64,000 bases of DNA from Lasiosphaeris hirsuta (taxonomy: Eukaryota; Ascomycota; Sordariomycetes; Sordariales; Lasiosphaeriaceae). Shown here piece after piece: positions 1-11,540 of this stretch. The notes under the pieces were generated by a model. That model ran no database searches, was not told where the DNA came from, and worked only from the letters and a program-made list of their open reading frames with translations. Position numbers and translations under genes: made by a program. The DNA lies in NCBI GenBank assembly GCA_030549175.1, contig JAUKUA010000001.1, positions 6,572,001 to 6,636,000 on the forward strand. Reading direction: 5' to 3'. Positions within the stretch are counted from its first letter, which is position 1; every line of letters starts with the position of its first letter.

Positions 1-1931
1 GGCGTGCTGGCCGGCCGTGTTTCGCAGCCGGCACCGAGGCTCTCAGCTCAGCTGGGCTGGCATCCCAGGCCTTGGCACTGGAGGACGAGCGTGAGGCAGA
101 GCCCCTTTCATTTGCGTTCAACATCGCTCTCGCCTTCACCTCCATGGGTGGGAAAGAAACCATTTTCCACGGATTGCCATCCCAGGGTCAGGGGTTATTA
201 TATACGTACAACGTGTGTAAGCCGCAGCCCCTGAAACTGGAATGTCGAGTCCTCGACGTCGAAGCGCCTCCTGGAATAGCGTCTTGGAATGATGGTCGAC
301 GTGTTGCCTACTTTTGTTTTTTCTTTTGGCGTTGTAATAAAAGCACCCGAGGGGCGGCAGCCATCGAACAACCATGGCAGCTAGTTGACGCCTCGGTGGC
401 CGCAACAGGGCCGCTTGCGCTAGTCGATCAGCTTGAACTGGAATCGGCGTTGCTCAAGGTGTGGTCACTGGTCAGCGTTGTCCCCCTCTAAAATCTAGTG
501 TGTGAAGTGGGATCGAAAAACCGCCAGCAGCCCACCCGCAAGGAATGCCAGGGACACCGTCAAGAGAGCGGCCGGGGACAACGCCCCTTCTGGAGATCAG
601 ATCTGCTTGAGCACTCAGGATGCCCGTCGCGTTCGTGAATCGTGTGTTCGTCTCGTGTTATATACCAAGTTAATACCTGAGCCCCCGCATCTAAGTGTTT
701 CGTCGTTCATCTTTGATGGCTCTTGGAACCCCTCCGGATTGGAGCTTGGTTGTGAATCTGGGGATGCAAAGGTCCCCGGGTCGGTGGGTGATTTTCTCTC
801 AGATGAACCCCCCGGCTTCCACCCGTAACATTCCATTCACTTCATGGAACCCCCACCCGCCAGTAATTCTTTTTACAGACAGGTTGGACGAGTGGATGGT
901 GAGGGCCCAAGGGGCGGCGCAGGCGATCGGCAGCATCAGCTGCAGTCTTGGGACGTCTTGGACGCCTGTTAGGCCTCCTGGCCACCCGCATTGGCCATTT
1001 TCCTCGTCCAATTTTTGCATCATTCTGCGGTCAAACAGAGCGCTTGACCCTGTGCCCGCCTTTCCTGTCACTGCGGTGTGCCTGAATAGAGCCCGCGAAT
1101 CCGTGAGCCCACTGATGACCTGGGACCTGTTGTCAAGCCATACCTTGATAAAAACTCACCTACCCCCCCCAATACGGGCCTGCCCGGGCTTACAACCCGA
1201 ATCTGGTTGGGACTTGAAATCTCTCCTGCTGTCCGTCCTCTTTGCCATCTATACTAAAACCCGAACCCACTACCATACCTACCCTTGGCATCGTGCCTTG
1301 CAGCTACACGATACTAGACCCGCTTCTCAAAACACCCCAAGGAGCGAACGAGAACGGGAATATTTCCAAACGGTCGTCTGATCCAAGCGTGCTGTGAGTG
1401 ACAGTTGCTGGCGAGAGCAGCAGTAAGCAGGCGGCGGCGGCGGCGGCGGCGGCGGCAGCGACAGCAGAAGGCGGCATAGCCAGCTTTCCCCGCCCGCCTG
1501 CGTGTTGCCAAGTTTTGACGGTTACCAGGAAAATGTTTTGAGTGACGAAGCGCACCAGCACAGTCGCAGCCCAGAAGGGATTCCCTGTTTGCTGCCAGGA
1601 TCCGGCAGCAGCGGCACACACACCCCCTGCCTGTCTGCGTTCTGCGGTTCTGCGCTGTGCTGAGTCGCCGACCACTCACTCGGAGCAGCCTGGCCGCTAC
1701 CCACTGCCGCTGCCGCTGCCCGCTCTTAAACCCAACGAGGCTCCATTGTACCAAAATACACATTGTATTACCTGCGAGCCCGCATAGCAGTGCCCCGGCC
1801 CAGCAAGCCAGCAGCAAGCTGCCAGCCGCGCTGACGAATTGCCTGAACTGACGAACCATTTCTTACCACGAGAAGATCGACGGGGCACCTGGGAACGCAG
1901 TGCTGGACCGTCCTGCGCTGCTTGCCATGCC
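1..1931. other. Long gene-free leader/promoter of the DUF1765 gene
   Basis: No reading frame here resembles a protein. The longest frames (for example 695-1381 on + and 1314-1859 on -) are low-complexity and have no recognisable domain. The right part probably holds the promoter and a long 5' leader for the gene starting at 1932. It contains a perfect (GGC)9 run at 1430-1456 and a CCGCTG-rich stretch near 1700-1720. Whether the left end contains the tail of another gene cannot be decided. Confidence 0.5.
1430..1456. repeat. (GGC)9 trinucleotide microsatellite
   Basis: Nine uninterrupted GGC units lie about 475 nt upstream of the DUF1765 start codon, probably inside its transcribed leader. 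In RNA such a run could fold into a hairpin or a G-rich structure. Confidence 0.9.
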
Positions 1932-4900
1932 ATGAGTGGCCCAGCTCTTGCGATGGCTCTGGCTGTCGACGCAAGCCCACCATTTCACCGCTCGCACTCA
2001 ACACCGGCCTTGCTATCTGCCCTGCCAAAACCCCCGCCCTCACACGCCGATATCCCCTCCGCACGCCGCGCGAATAGCTTCAAGAGCCTCCCGAGCTTGC
2101 CTGCATTCGATGTTCCCTCCTTCGACATAGCCGATTTCGAGTCGGCCCTGGAATTTGGCACCAAGCCCGAGCCTCGTCGCCGGCTGGTTACCCAAGAAAA
2201 GGCGCTCGAGGTGAGGACGGAAACCGTGGCCGCCAGCTCTCTTGCGCCATCACAGGACGAGCGACTCGGTCGAAGCAGATCAATGATTGACCGGCCCCGT
2301 TCGTGGCTGCCGAGTTCAAAATCGAGTCCCAACATTCGAGCTGCCCAAGACCTGCGCCCAAAGCGGCTGCCAAAGGACAATGTAGGAGGAAATGTGCCCG
2401 AGGACTCGTCCGACAGGCCTGCGTCGCCTGCACCTCCACGTCTGGAGCGGTCCCGAACGGTAGAGTCCTTTGCCGACTTTGCAAAGCGGTCTTGGATATC
2501 CAGCTCGAGGTCTCCGTCGCCGCCCAGCAAGGCCGACCGAGCAAATGGCACGCAGAAAAGCAGGTTGGGCCTCAGAGCCCGATCCAACTCTGCCAGCCGC
2601 CTCGGCCCAGACGGCGATGCAAACCAAACTGCAGACTCACCGAACAGCACTGGCAGCTCAAGTAGCACGAGCCGTGCTTTCAACCGCGCAAGTATTTACT
2701 TGACCAAGATCAAGCAAAAGCCCCAGAGTGTGTTCTCCAAAAGTACATCGTCGCTCTCGTTGTCAGCCTCGGCGTCACCCAGGGCCCCCAAATCCGTCGA
2801 ATCCGAAAGCACTGCCCCGTCAGCTTTCGGCGCCACCGCTACCGCCAGCACCACCGCACCCTCCGCCCCCGCCGCAGCCGCAGCCGCAGCCGCAGCCGCA
2901 CCCGCATCCGCAGCGAAATTGGCCAGCTTCCCTGTTGTTGCTGGGGATAATGCTTCTCGCAGTAGCGTTGCCTCATCTTCCACGCCCCGAAACTCATCTC
3001 ATACCGCTTCCTCCGTCGACACGACAGCCGAGAACGCGTCTCAGTCTACCACGGACACCGGCGTCACCATGCCGCACCCAACATCCCGAGATCCGTTATG
3101 GAATACATTCCGAATACTCGATACCGATTATGCCAAATTCACCACTAAAAACTCGACTTCGGCACGCATCGGCGTAGTGCGGCTGACGCTTCTACCGTTC
3201 TTGCGTAGTACGTCCCATCACCCGTCGAATTTCAATCGGTCAATCCTGAGCCCCGAGGATATCGAGCGCCGCGCAATAATATTGGACCAATGGTGGAATG
3301 GCTTGCTGGAGATACTGGATCTCGGCCACACGAGGCCCTTCGGCAGTAACTTTGGGCAGATGGCGAATGGTGCTGCCTCGAATCAGTTCTCGACGGCGAT
3401 GAATATGCAACCCGTCGCGGGTGTCGACCGGCCGACACTACTGGAGGCAATCGCCATGGTTATGGCGCGGCCCGAGTGGAGGTTATGCACCAGCTCTTTC
3501 CAACCACTGGCAGAGCGCTCACCAGAGGAGAGAGTCCGTGCAAGGTCGGGAACTCAGTCAACCATCGACAGCGATCAGGGCTTCCTAGCCGAGTCGGCTG
3601 AGCACAACGTCCGCAACATGTTCGTGACCAACTTGGTTGCGCAGATGGCCCTAGTTGTCGACAAGATGTCAATGCGCCACGCACCCTTGAGCCTCGTAAA
3701 CTGGTGCGGTAAGGCATGTGCGTATGCCTTCTTCTTCGCTCCAAACGTCGCCGACGTTCTCGTGCGCCTCTGGATCCTCAATGGGGATCTGCTTCGCCGG
3801 GTTAGTGACGAGTTTGGACTGCCACGAAAGAACAAGGGGGAGAGCGAGGATATCGTGGCACTCTTTCCACCGCATCTAGGCAAGCTTGGCTGGTCATCAG
3901 TGAAGGAGCTCGGAGATAGATTACGATTGGCGACAAAGCTGCCTCTGACGCTTGCTAAAATCCCATGGCACGGCCAATGGGTGTCGAGGTGGCGGGGTGG
4001 TGATACGGACCTGTTCTTCATCTTCAGCAAGTACTACCATATCCTTGCCGAGGAGTTCATGCCAGAGGGCCTTCCCCTACTCGAAAAGGCCCGCGCCCCG
4101 GCTTTTGTCCTGCTTCACTCGCAGCTTCTCTCGATCCTAGACAGCACCATCCACCGACAAGCTTCTATCGATGCTATGATGGGCCCCCCTCTCTCCGACT
4201 CGCTGCACGGCGCTGACGCAGCACTGACGGGACTCCCTCTTCCTAGCAATCTCCTCAAGTCGATGGACGAGAATCGGCTGGTCATCCTCCTCAAGGATAT
4301 GCTTGCCGAATCCTCTTCGGGCGTTGTTGTTTCGGGAATCAAGCACACCTTTGCCGAGGCTTTCGTGCGCGTGCTCAAGGCCGCTACGAAACGGACGTCA
4401 CGATACGAGCATGCCGCTTGCTTTACATTGTGCGATTTCCTCGAAGTCGCCTTGATGACGCTGGATTCGTATCAAAACAATGTAAACAACAGCATAGCGA
4501 CATCGCCTACACAAGACACGCACGATACTTTCGCTCTTGGGTTACCCAAAAACCCACAACCCGTCGACTACATTGACTGGCCGTTCTGGTTCGATGTTGG
4601 CAAGATGATTATGGGTTCCAACAACACAATGTCTGAGATCCGTATCATATCCTTCCTTTACTCTATGTGGGATGCTATCACCGCCGATGCTTCGCGCAAG
4701 GAGGCGCTATGTCTTGACTGGCTCCTCTCAGAGGAAATATTTGAGAAGTTTTTCAACAATTGGTGTCCGATGGTTCGGGCCTACTACATGCGCTTACTCT
4801 GTTGGCGCGTATGCAGGGACTTGGGCAGCCCGAACGAGTTGGACGTGTAAGTAACCATCTCCACTGGTTTCTGGGTGTCATGCTAAATCAGACCCCCTTG

Positions 4901-6191
4901 TAGCAAAATCTTCCTCACCGTGTCACAGCGGCTGAGGACTGTTTGGTCGCACTACCTTTGGGGCAAGCAGACGGCCGAGACACAAGGTCGCATGCCTCCG
5001 TCCACCGCGCCATGTTACCCGACACCGGGGAAACGATTCCTAATCATCCGTACCGAGGTCCCGCCAATGCAGCCCAACATCCTGCCCGGTTTCGACTCAT
5101 TCTCTACCTCCCAGACGAATTCAGCGCCCGACTATCGCGGCCTCTACGACTCGAATGTCGACAACTCGGTTGCCAAAGTGGACCCTGACTCGGCTGCCTA
5201 TAAGAAGAAATGGTCACTCCTAGGCAAGGTCCTTTCCTTCACAGCCCAACAGGCGAATGCCGGCAATGGGGCTACTGGCAAGCGAACCTGGGATGAAGAG
5301 CTAGAACAGGCTCGCCGTGAGACGGCGGCATCGAGAACGGCGGCCGCGCGCTCTGGCCAGCCAAATCTGTTGCAGTCTGCAGGCCCTCCTCCTCCACCTA
5401 AACAGAGACCATCACACACATCTACACCATCGTCCGATTCGGGCTCTTCAACGGGGTCCGCGCCTGTATACGATGCCGCAACGTATATCTTTCGCTTCTC
5501 TCTCGCTTGGCAAGGTAACGGTCCTGGTTCCGGCAGTCCTACACGAGATCGGATCTTGAGTCGGCCTCGTCTTCCGGCCCCTGCGCAGGCCTGTGTCAGT
5601 ACCCGAGTTGCCAATATGAACGGCAATGGTAACCTCAAGGGCGGTGTAATTTTCCGCAGCGAAAGCCCGCCTCGTATTGCCGCCGGGCTTCCGCCCGTGA
5701 CCAGGCGCGTCAGTGGAGTCATGCAAACAGGCCTCGTAAGCGAGGCCCGGAATGCGAGGCCTCTGTCCATGATGAGTGTGCCAAACACGACAGACTTGGA
5801 CAAGTCCGACTTCAAGCGTCTCTCACTTAATATCAATGTCATGTCGATCCGACTCGACGACGAAGCAGTCGACGATGACGGGTCAGATGTCCGATCGCCA
5901 ACGCCAATGTCGGCAACATTCGAGGGCTACGAGTCTGATCGCGGCATATCCCCTGATTTCGAGTGCGAGAGAGTGCGACCTCCGCCCCCGACCGTTCGTG
6001 CGTTGCGTCCGGTCGGCATCTACGCCCAGGGCGCCGTATATGCGGGGCGCGCTCTGGCGGAGTGGAGCCTGGTGGTGGGCGAGTGCAACAGTTTTGTTGA
6101 CCGTCGACGAGATGAAGGTGTCTTGGGACTGAGCGACGTCGAGGTTCCATCACTGTCAGTCGAAGGATTGGGGATAAGACAAAAGGCTTAG
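1932..6191 (+). CDS. DUF1765 domain protein, 1400 aa, two exons
   Basis: Exons are 1932-4846 and 4904-6191. The 57-nt intron starts GTAAGT and ends TTGTAG, and the joined frame is 1400 codons plus stop. The open frame extends upstream of 1932 only through a non-ATG codon; ATG at 1932 is the first in-frame methionine. The N-terminal 380 residues are Ser/Pro-rich and low complexity, with a poly-Ala run (DNA 2872-2912), so this part is probably disordered. The folded region follows. It includes the segment WCPMVRAYYMRLLCWRVCR just before the intron, which resembles the DUF1765 family conserved in filamentous fungi. The C-terminus is again Ser/Pro-rich. The molecular role of the family is unknown to me. 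The family assignment rests on remembered resemblance. Confidence 0.85.
2872..2912 (+). repeat. Poly-alanine-coding GCN tract
   Basis: GCAGCC-type codon pairs repeat here and encode an Ala-rich run near residue 315-330 of the DUF1765 protein. It is a likely length-variable coding microsatellite. Confidence 0.7.
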
Positions 6192-7189
6192 AGGTCGACC
6201 CGGCACCATCACATCAACATCACGTCTTCCTATTTTGGACAACACTTTCTTACGGCGTTGGGGTCTTGGGTGGCATAGACACAACACAGCAATTCTCTTT
6301 TTTCGTGGTTCAGCATGCGGGTCATATCCGGCGGTAATGCGTAATCGGCTTTGGTTAATGAGCATTTGAAGCGACTTTCAGCGACGACGTCACTTGATGT
6401 CTGTTACTCGCACATGGCAAAATGTTATCCGGCTATTTCTTTCTTTCGGTTTGCAAAAAACACATCAACGGCGTTGGCTAGCCCGGTCAGGCTAGGAAGG
6501 TTTTGTTTGGAGGGCTTCACATTTTCAGTTACGAGCATATTTGGGAATCCTGGATTTCGTCTCTCGTCTCGCGCATATCTGCCCGACACTTTGCTTGCTA
6601 CATCATGATGGCCTTTGGCATGAAACTGGGGGGAGACAAATAGGAAAAAGACAGCCTTGATTGTAGCCAGTGGTGGTGGACATGTTGGCTATCGCATCCT
6701 TGCCTAATGCTTTTGGTGTTTGGGATGCGGGGCTTGGGAATTTGGAAATGGATGGGATATCCGAACGAGATCTGTTTCAGAGACAGACATATCTGTACCT
6801 TTATTGTATCATATTCCACATACCAGCGCATATGGCGAATTTCACAATGTGTTGCGTGATCGTTTTGCAGCACTCTGACAGCGTCTTTGTTCACGTTACA
6901 TGTCTGTGCCTTTAGGTATGGTGCGGTCCCAATGTAAGTCCCAATGTAAGTCGGTTTCTACTGCACAATCAAGATATCATTTCCTGCCGGTTCAGCAATG
7001 GATCTGGAATCGACAGGATTTCAGCAACTGGTTAATGACGAATGCCAGCTACTGGAAGTGTCGACGCCGCACCAGCGCTGGTTAGATAGGTCGCCGATGC
7101 CCACGGCGTTCGCATCACGGCTCCACCCCGACGACGTCAAGGGCTTGAAAGTCCCACAAACGGGCCGTCATTCCAACAATTGAGTAAAG
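6192..7189. other. Intergenic, 3' side of the DUF1765 gene
   Basis: No gene recognised. Frames are short and AT-richer than the flanking genes. A 12-bp direct duplication (GTCCCAATGTAA, twice) lies at about 6926-6952. Confidence 0.5.
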
Positions 7190-7278
7190 CTCCTTGTGGT
7201 GTAGTTGGCTATCACGTTCGGCTGTAATTGGAAGATGGACATACCGAAAGGTCACCGGCTCGATTCCGGTCGAGGAGA
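7190..7278 (+). tRNA. tRNA-Tyr(GTA) with 15-nt intron
   Basis: The cloverleaf can be drawn fully. The acceptor 7190-7196 pairs with 7271-7277, with one G-U and the C1-G72 pair typical of eukaryotic tRNA-Tyr. The D-arm has GTG/CAC. The anticodon stem TTCGG pairs perfectly with CCGAA, and the T-arm ACCGG pairs with CCGGT around the loop CTCGATT. The anticodon GTA is at 7224-7226. The intron is 7228-7242, one base 3' of the anticodon as in all nuclear tRNA introns, which leaves a mature length of 74 nt. A TTTTT Pol III terminator follows at about 7291-7295. Loop position 54 is C rather than T, a small deviation. Confidence 0.88.
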
Positions 7279-7579
7279 CTCGTCAGATCTTTTTGTCTCT
7301 CCGACTCTTATCAAATCGGATGTATGACCTAGATTTTCTTAGGTCCCCAAATGATGCAGTGCTCCTCGTAGAACTGGAAGAAGAGGCTTTTTTATTCATA
7401 GTATTTTGTGGGTTTGGGTCGCTCATACGCAAAACTACATTCCAATGCAAAGAATATTATTGAATGTGAGTAATGTATGGGAAGGAGTTGGTTAGACATC
7501 AACAATATCTCAACGAGATGAGAAATCGGGTGACGGAGAGGGAAGAGAAGTTTACCCAGGAGCCAAAAAGATGATTGTG

Positions 7580-7698
7580 TGATCGCACCCAGAATTGAAC
7601 TGAGGACCTTCAGCGGAAGTTTGTCAACCTGCTGAAGCCCAAGGGGCTCAAGCAATTGTATGTTAAGCTGACGTGATAACCAACTACACCATGCGGCC
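7580..7698 (-). tRNA. tRNA-Val(AAC) with 45-nt intron
   Basis: Read on the minus strand, the acceptor 7698-7692 pairs with the 3' strand near 7587-7581, with one C-A mismatch (position 3:70) and one G-U. The D-arm reads GTGTAGTTGGTTATCAC. The anticodon stem TCAGC pairs with GCTGA, the loop TTAACA carries anticodon AAC, and the T-arm CTCAG/CTGGG surrounds TTCAATT. An unusually long intron of about 45 nt sits 3' of the anticodon; removing it leaves 74 nt. TTTTT on the minus strand (7565-7569) ends the unit. The acceptor mismatch leaves some doubt that it is functional. Confidence 0.75.
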
Positions 7699-8366
7699 GT
7701 GCTTGCTTGTCGAAGTTTCGGCATCGAGGTCCACGCCATGAATGGGGGTTGGAACATGGAGCTGTGAGTTTTCATCGTGTGGATAGCGGGCTTGCTGGGA
7801 CTTGGTTCCCACGCAAGTGGAGTTAGGGCGGGTCTGGGCAAGTTTGTGTGCAGTTCCGAGGGGCGATACTTTAGAATAGAGTTGCCTTTGGCAAGGCAGA
7901 TCTCTCTTTTAAAGGACCCTGGGGCTTGTTTTGCCAATATGCAAGAACTTCAGCATTAGAAACTGTGAACCATGTTGGAGTTTGTTTACACCCCTTATTC
8001 ATGCATGCTCGCCTAGCGGCTAAATGGCCACCACCTCACGCCCTTCCAAGCTGTGACCGTTATCAATAATAACCGACCCCCCTTGGCAGCGCTACGAGGA
8101 AAGAGCCAGAACTCTTCAGTTTCGTCAAACATATCACTTTTGCAATGTACGCTTCATTCATCGTGAAAAAGCAAATGCTGCGCCTGATGCCCTCTACCGG
8201 CCCCAAGGAAAGCTCTATCAAGTTTATGTGGCCAGTATGATACTGTACCCAGTATATATCTCCCATACCCCGTTCCGTTCCGTTCCGTTCCGTTTCCGAG
8301 TCCATTTCGCCCATTTCACCCCGTACCTACATATCTTATATCCCTAGTTATCCCCTTTTTATGTCC
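7699..8366. other. Intergenic, 3' side of the cystathionine lyase gene
   Basis: No gene recognised. It holds a (CCGTT)5 microsatellite at 8270-8294 and otherwise nothing I can assign. Confidence 0.5.
8270..8294. repeat. (CCGTT)5 pentanucleotide microsatellite
   Basis: Five tandem CCGTT units lie about 70 nt beyond the stop codon of the cystathionine lyase gene, probably in its 3' untranslated region. Confidence 0.9.
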
Positions 8367-9638
8367 CTAAAACCCATTGGACCCATTGAAACCGTTTCCG
8401 TTGACACCGTTGCCAATCTTGGCTGTCTCAGCCACCGCACGCTCAAGGGCTTGGAGAACATCCGCTCGGAGATCCTCAGCATCCTCGACACCGCAGCTGA
8501 TGCGCACCAAGTCGTCGAAGACGCCGACGGCCTCACGCTGCTCCTTCGGAATACCAGCATGTGTCATGCTGCTGGGGACCTCGACGAGACTCTCAACGCC
8601 GCCGAGCGACTCGGCAAGAGTGAAGATCTTGGTGAGCTGGCAGAAGCGCTCGGCGGCGGCGTGGCCACCGCGGATGCGGAAGGACACCATACCGCCGCCC
8701 ATGCCGTTGCGGTGCTGCTTGAGGGCGATGGCACGGTGGGGGTGTGAGTCGAGGCCGGGGTAGTTGACGGCAATGACGTGGGGGCTGGCCTCGAGAGCGA
8801 TGGCCACGGCGGTGGCGTTGACGGTGGCTTCGCGTGCACGCAGGTGCAGTGTCTTAGCGCCGCGGTGTGCAAGCCACGAGTCAAAGGCCGAGGGAATAGC
8901 ACCAATGGCGTTCTGTAGGAAGGACAGGCGCGCAAGCAGCTCGTCGCTGTTGAAGGCAGCCACGCCCATGACGACGTCGCTATGTCCGTTGATGTACTTG
9001 GTCACGCTGTGCACGACAATGTCGGCGCCGTGATCAAGCGGGTTCTGCACATAGGGGCTGAGGAAGGTATTGTCGACGACGACTAGGATGCCGTGCTCAT
9101 GAGCGGCGGTAGCAACGGCGCGGATGTCAACCAGGCGCAGGGTCGGGTTGCTGGGCGTCTCGATCCAGACCAGCTTGGTGGCTTCGGTGATGTGCTCGCT
9201 GATGTCGACCTCGATTTCGGGCGTGAAGGTGACCTTAACGCCGTGGGCTTTGGCGACCTGGGTGAAGTAGCGGTGGGTGCCGCCATAGACATCGGACACG
9301 GAGATAACGTGCGAGCCCGCGGCGAGGGACTGGAGAATGTTGGCCGTCGTGGCACTGCCAGATGAAAAGGCAAGGGCGTGCTTAGCATGCTCGAGAGCAG
9401 CGATGGCAGCCTCAAAGTTACGACGGTTGGGGTTGCTGCTGCGGCTGTACTCATACTCGCCGACGGGCTTCCCGACAGCGGTCTGGGCGAAGGTGGTTGA
9501 CAGCGAGATAGCCTCGATCACGGCACCTGTCGCGGGGTCGTGCGGGGACCCCGCATGGACGGCCAGGGTGCCAAAGCCGTGAGTGGGCGACGGCGCACGC
9601 GGCGGCGTCGCGATGGGCTGGTCGCTGTGAGCCGTCAT
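8367..9638 (-). CDS. CYS3: Cystathionine gamma-lyase, 423 aa
   Basis: This cytosolic PLP enzyme of reverse transsulfuration splits cystathionine into cysteine, 2-oxobutyrate and ammonia. The single-exon protein spans the whole Cys/Met-metabolism PLP fold. YSRSSNPNR (about residue 64) is the substrate/phosphate region. SSGSATTAN (about 92-100) and VVDNTF with Asp189 bind the cofactor. SVTKYINGHSD carries the Schiff-base Lys214. The C-terminal run ESLGGVESLVEVPSSMTHA is close to yeast Cys3 and favours gamma-lyase over gamma-synthase. I start at the ATG at 9638; the 12 codons upstream stay open but lack an ATG. The length is close to Cys3 (394 aa), with a short Asn/Gly-rich tail. Its neighbours are not sulfur genes. 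Confidence 0.95.
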   Translation of the reverse strand: MTAHSDQPIATPPRAPSPTHGFGTLAVHAGSPHDPATGAVIEAISLSTTFAQTAVGKPVGEYEYSRSSNPNRRNFEAAIAALEHAKHALAFSSGSATTANILQSLAAGSHVISVSDVYGGTHRYFTQVAKAHGVKVTFTPEIEVDISEHITEATKLVWIETPSNPTLRLVDIRAVATAAHEHGILVVVDNTFLSPYVQNPLDHGADIVVHSVTKYINGHSDVVMGVAAFNSDELLARLSFLQNAIGAIPSAFDSWLAHRGAKTLHLRAREATVNATAVAIALEASPHVIAVNYPGLDSHPHRAIALKQHRNGMGGGMVSFRIRGGHAAAERFCQLTKIFTLAESLGGVESLVEVPSSMTHAGIPKEQREAVGVFDDLVRISCGVEDAEDLRADVLQALERAVAETAKIGNGVNGNGFNGSNGF

Positions 9639-11540
9639 GGCTCTGAAATCTTCGTAATTGGTGCGGGTGACCAATAAGTGCGAGGTGTCGATTGGACAAT
9701 TGCAGCAACGGGCGTTGGAACAGTGCTGGAACGTGGGGGTCTTATGAGCTGTTTGAAGATGGCGAAGGACTCGGTTTTGGTCAAGTTTGGCGGGGCTTTG
9801 GATTGTGCGATAATTTTCGCCGATGGTGCAATTTCTCTTCTCTCAGGTCCCGCCCACTCGCAACGCGACATCCACACCCTGTTTTAAATATGTTTTGCGC
9901 CTGCCACTTTGCGCCGGATCAACGCCGAACTCGCTCCGGCTCCGACTCGAATTATTAAAACGCTGCTTCCAGAGGGTGCGGTGTGTGCGCTCTCGTTGGG
10001 CGTCGACGGGCGGCCATGCAACGACGTGATTGCTCATCGGGACTGATTGCAAATGCTGGGAACGCATGTGGAATCAAACCTTGTCGCCTGGATGCACGGC
10101 ACGCGCCTTCCGCCTACCCATCACCTAACAGCACGCCTTCCAACTGGACCGTCCTCTTCCGAGGCACATGCGGCACTCCATAGCGCTCCGTTTTGAAGAA
10201 GAAAAAAAAAAAAAACGCAGGGCCCAGAACGTAGCTTTGCCAACAAAGGAAAGCACGACGGGCTGAGGGTGCAGATGACTTCACCGGATTCTCCAACATG
10301 TCCACAATATCACGACGATCCCCGAGCTCAGTGGGTATTCACTCACATGCCCAGGCTGTTCCAACGGAAATCGACAGACGGTGAACGGATGGCGACACCA
10401 CATTACTCCATCCACTCGGGATTGGTATGCTAGGTCCGTTCCGTGGCGTGACAAGCAACCGCTGCGTGAAGGATGGGCTTTGAGGGACCCGAGGACCGGA
10501 TGCGGTATGCGCAATGCGCAATGCAATTGGGAGAATGCGGGGTAGCTTCGGCGACTCTTCAACGCGTCCAACGATTCGGCTAAAAATAAGATGGATGGCG
10601 CCTTGTGGCAAGAGGGAGGTTGCGTCCATGAGGATGGAGGCAGATGGAAAGATCTGGGGCAGATCTGAGGCGGGAGGACCGGCCGGCTTATCGTATCTGA
10701 CCATGCGGTACGATAGTAAGCATGGTGGCATCATAATGACTTGGCAATGCGACGGGCTGCGGCGCGACCTGGCAACTGCCGTCATCAAGTCGCGGTGCCT
10801 GACTAGGATATAAATTTCCCATTGCTTCATGGGTTGCGAGTCAGTCTTGATGGGATGACATTGCTCTCGGTCCGGACTTTGGACGTTGCACCGGGCTGTC
10901 GGATGAGAGCAAACGCGGACGGGCCGCAACCCGGAGCCGTGGCTTGAGAACGGGCGGTCTGTGCCCCTGGCCAAGATCTCCATGTCCCGGCATCGCCTTT
11001 GGCCACGTGATTGCTTGGTTTCTATTGTCCCTGAAGTGTTCGTATTGCGCGTTCCCATGATGCGTAGCCATCACCGACCTCTTTGTCTGTCTTGCTGCTG
11101 CGGTTGAGCGCTGCCAAAGAGTGATGCCGTTCGCGGCAGTAGTGTTAGCGTCAGGAGCATCAGTGCCCATGTCGCGCTAACAGGGGACCTAGAATCGTCC
11201 CCTGCCGAGCCAACCCCACCTAGCACCGACACATGCCATTGGTCGCAGTCGGCCGCGAGGAGGAGGGTGTTGAGGGATTCGAGGGATTCCTTGTCCATGG
11301 TCGAAGAGAGGCCCTCGCCGCCACGCACTCTTTGACGGCTCCGTGATCGACGAGTCGACTGCGCCGCCCGCTCTCATCAACTACGACCCTGCCTCGCCGC
11401 TGCACATCCCAAGCCGTGTCCTGGGGAAGCAATTGACCAGCTCCCTGTCTGTGCCGCGGGCGCCGACTATGGAAGCCGACGACTGCTCGCGCTGCCACCA
11501 AAGGCCCTAACCACCCCGTCGGTCGAGCGAGCCAGCAAGC
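9639..11540. other. Divergent promoter region between CYS3 and the Zn2Cys6 gene
   Basis: No gene recognised in 1.9 kb. The minus-strand frame 10339-11058 has no domain and no splice logic. An A-rich run lies at about 10200-10216, and a CACGTG E-box at 11004-11009. Confidence 0.5.

Noticed and set aside
8361..8747. 128-codon plus-strand frame across the CYS3 end
   Set aside because: It is antisense to the conserved cystathionine lyase coding sequence and has no features of its own.
10339..11058. 239-codon minus-strand frame between CYS3 and the Zn2Cys6 gene
   Set aside because: No recognisable segment and mixed composition; likely a chance frame in GC-rich DNA.
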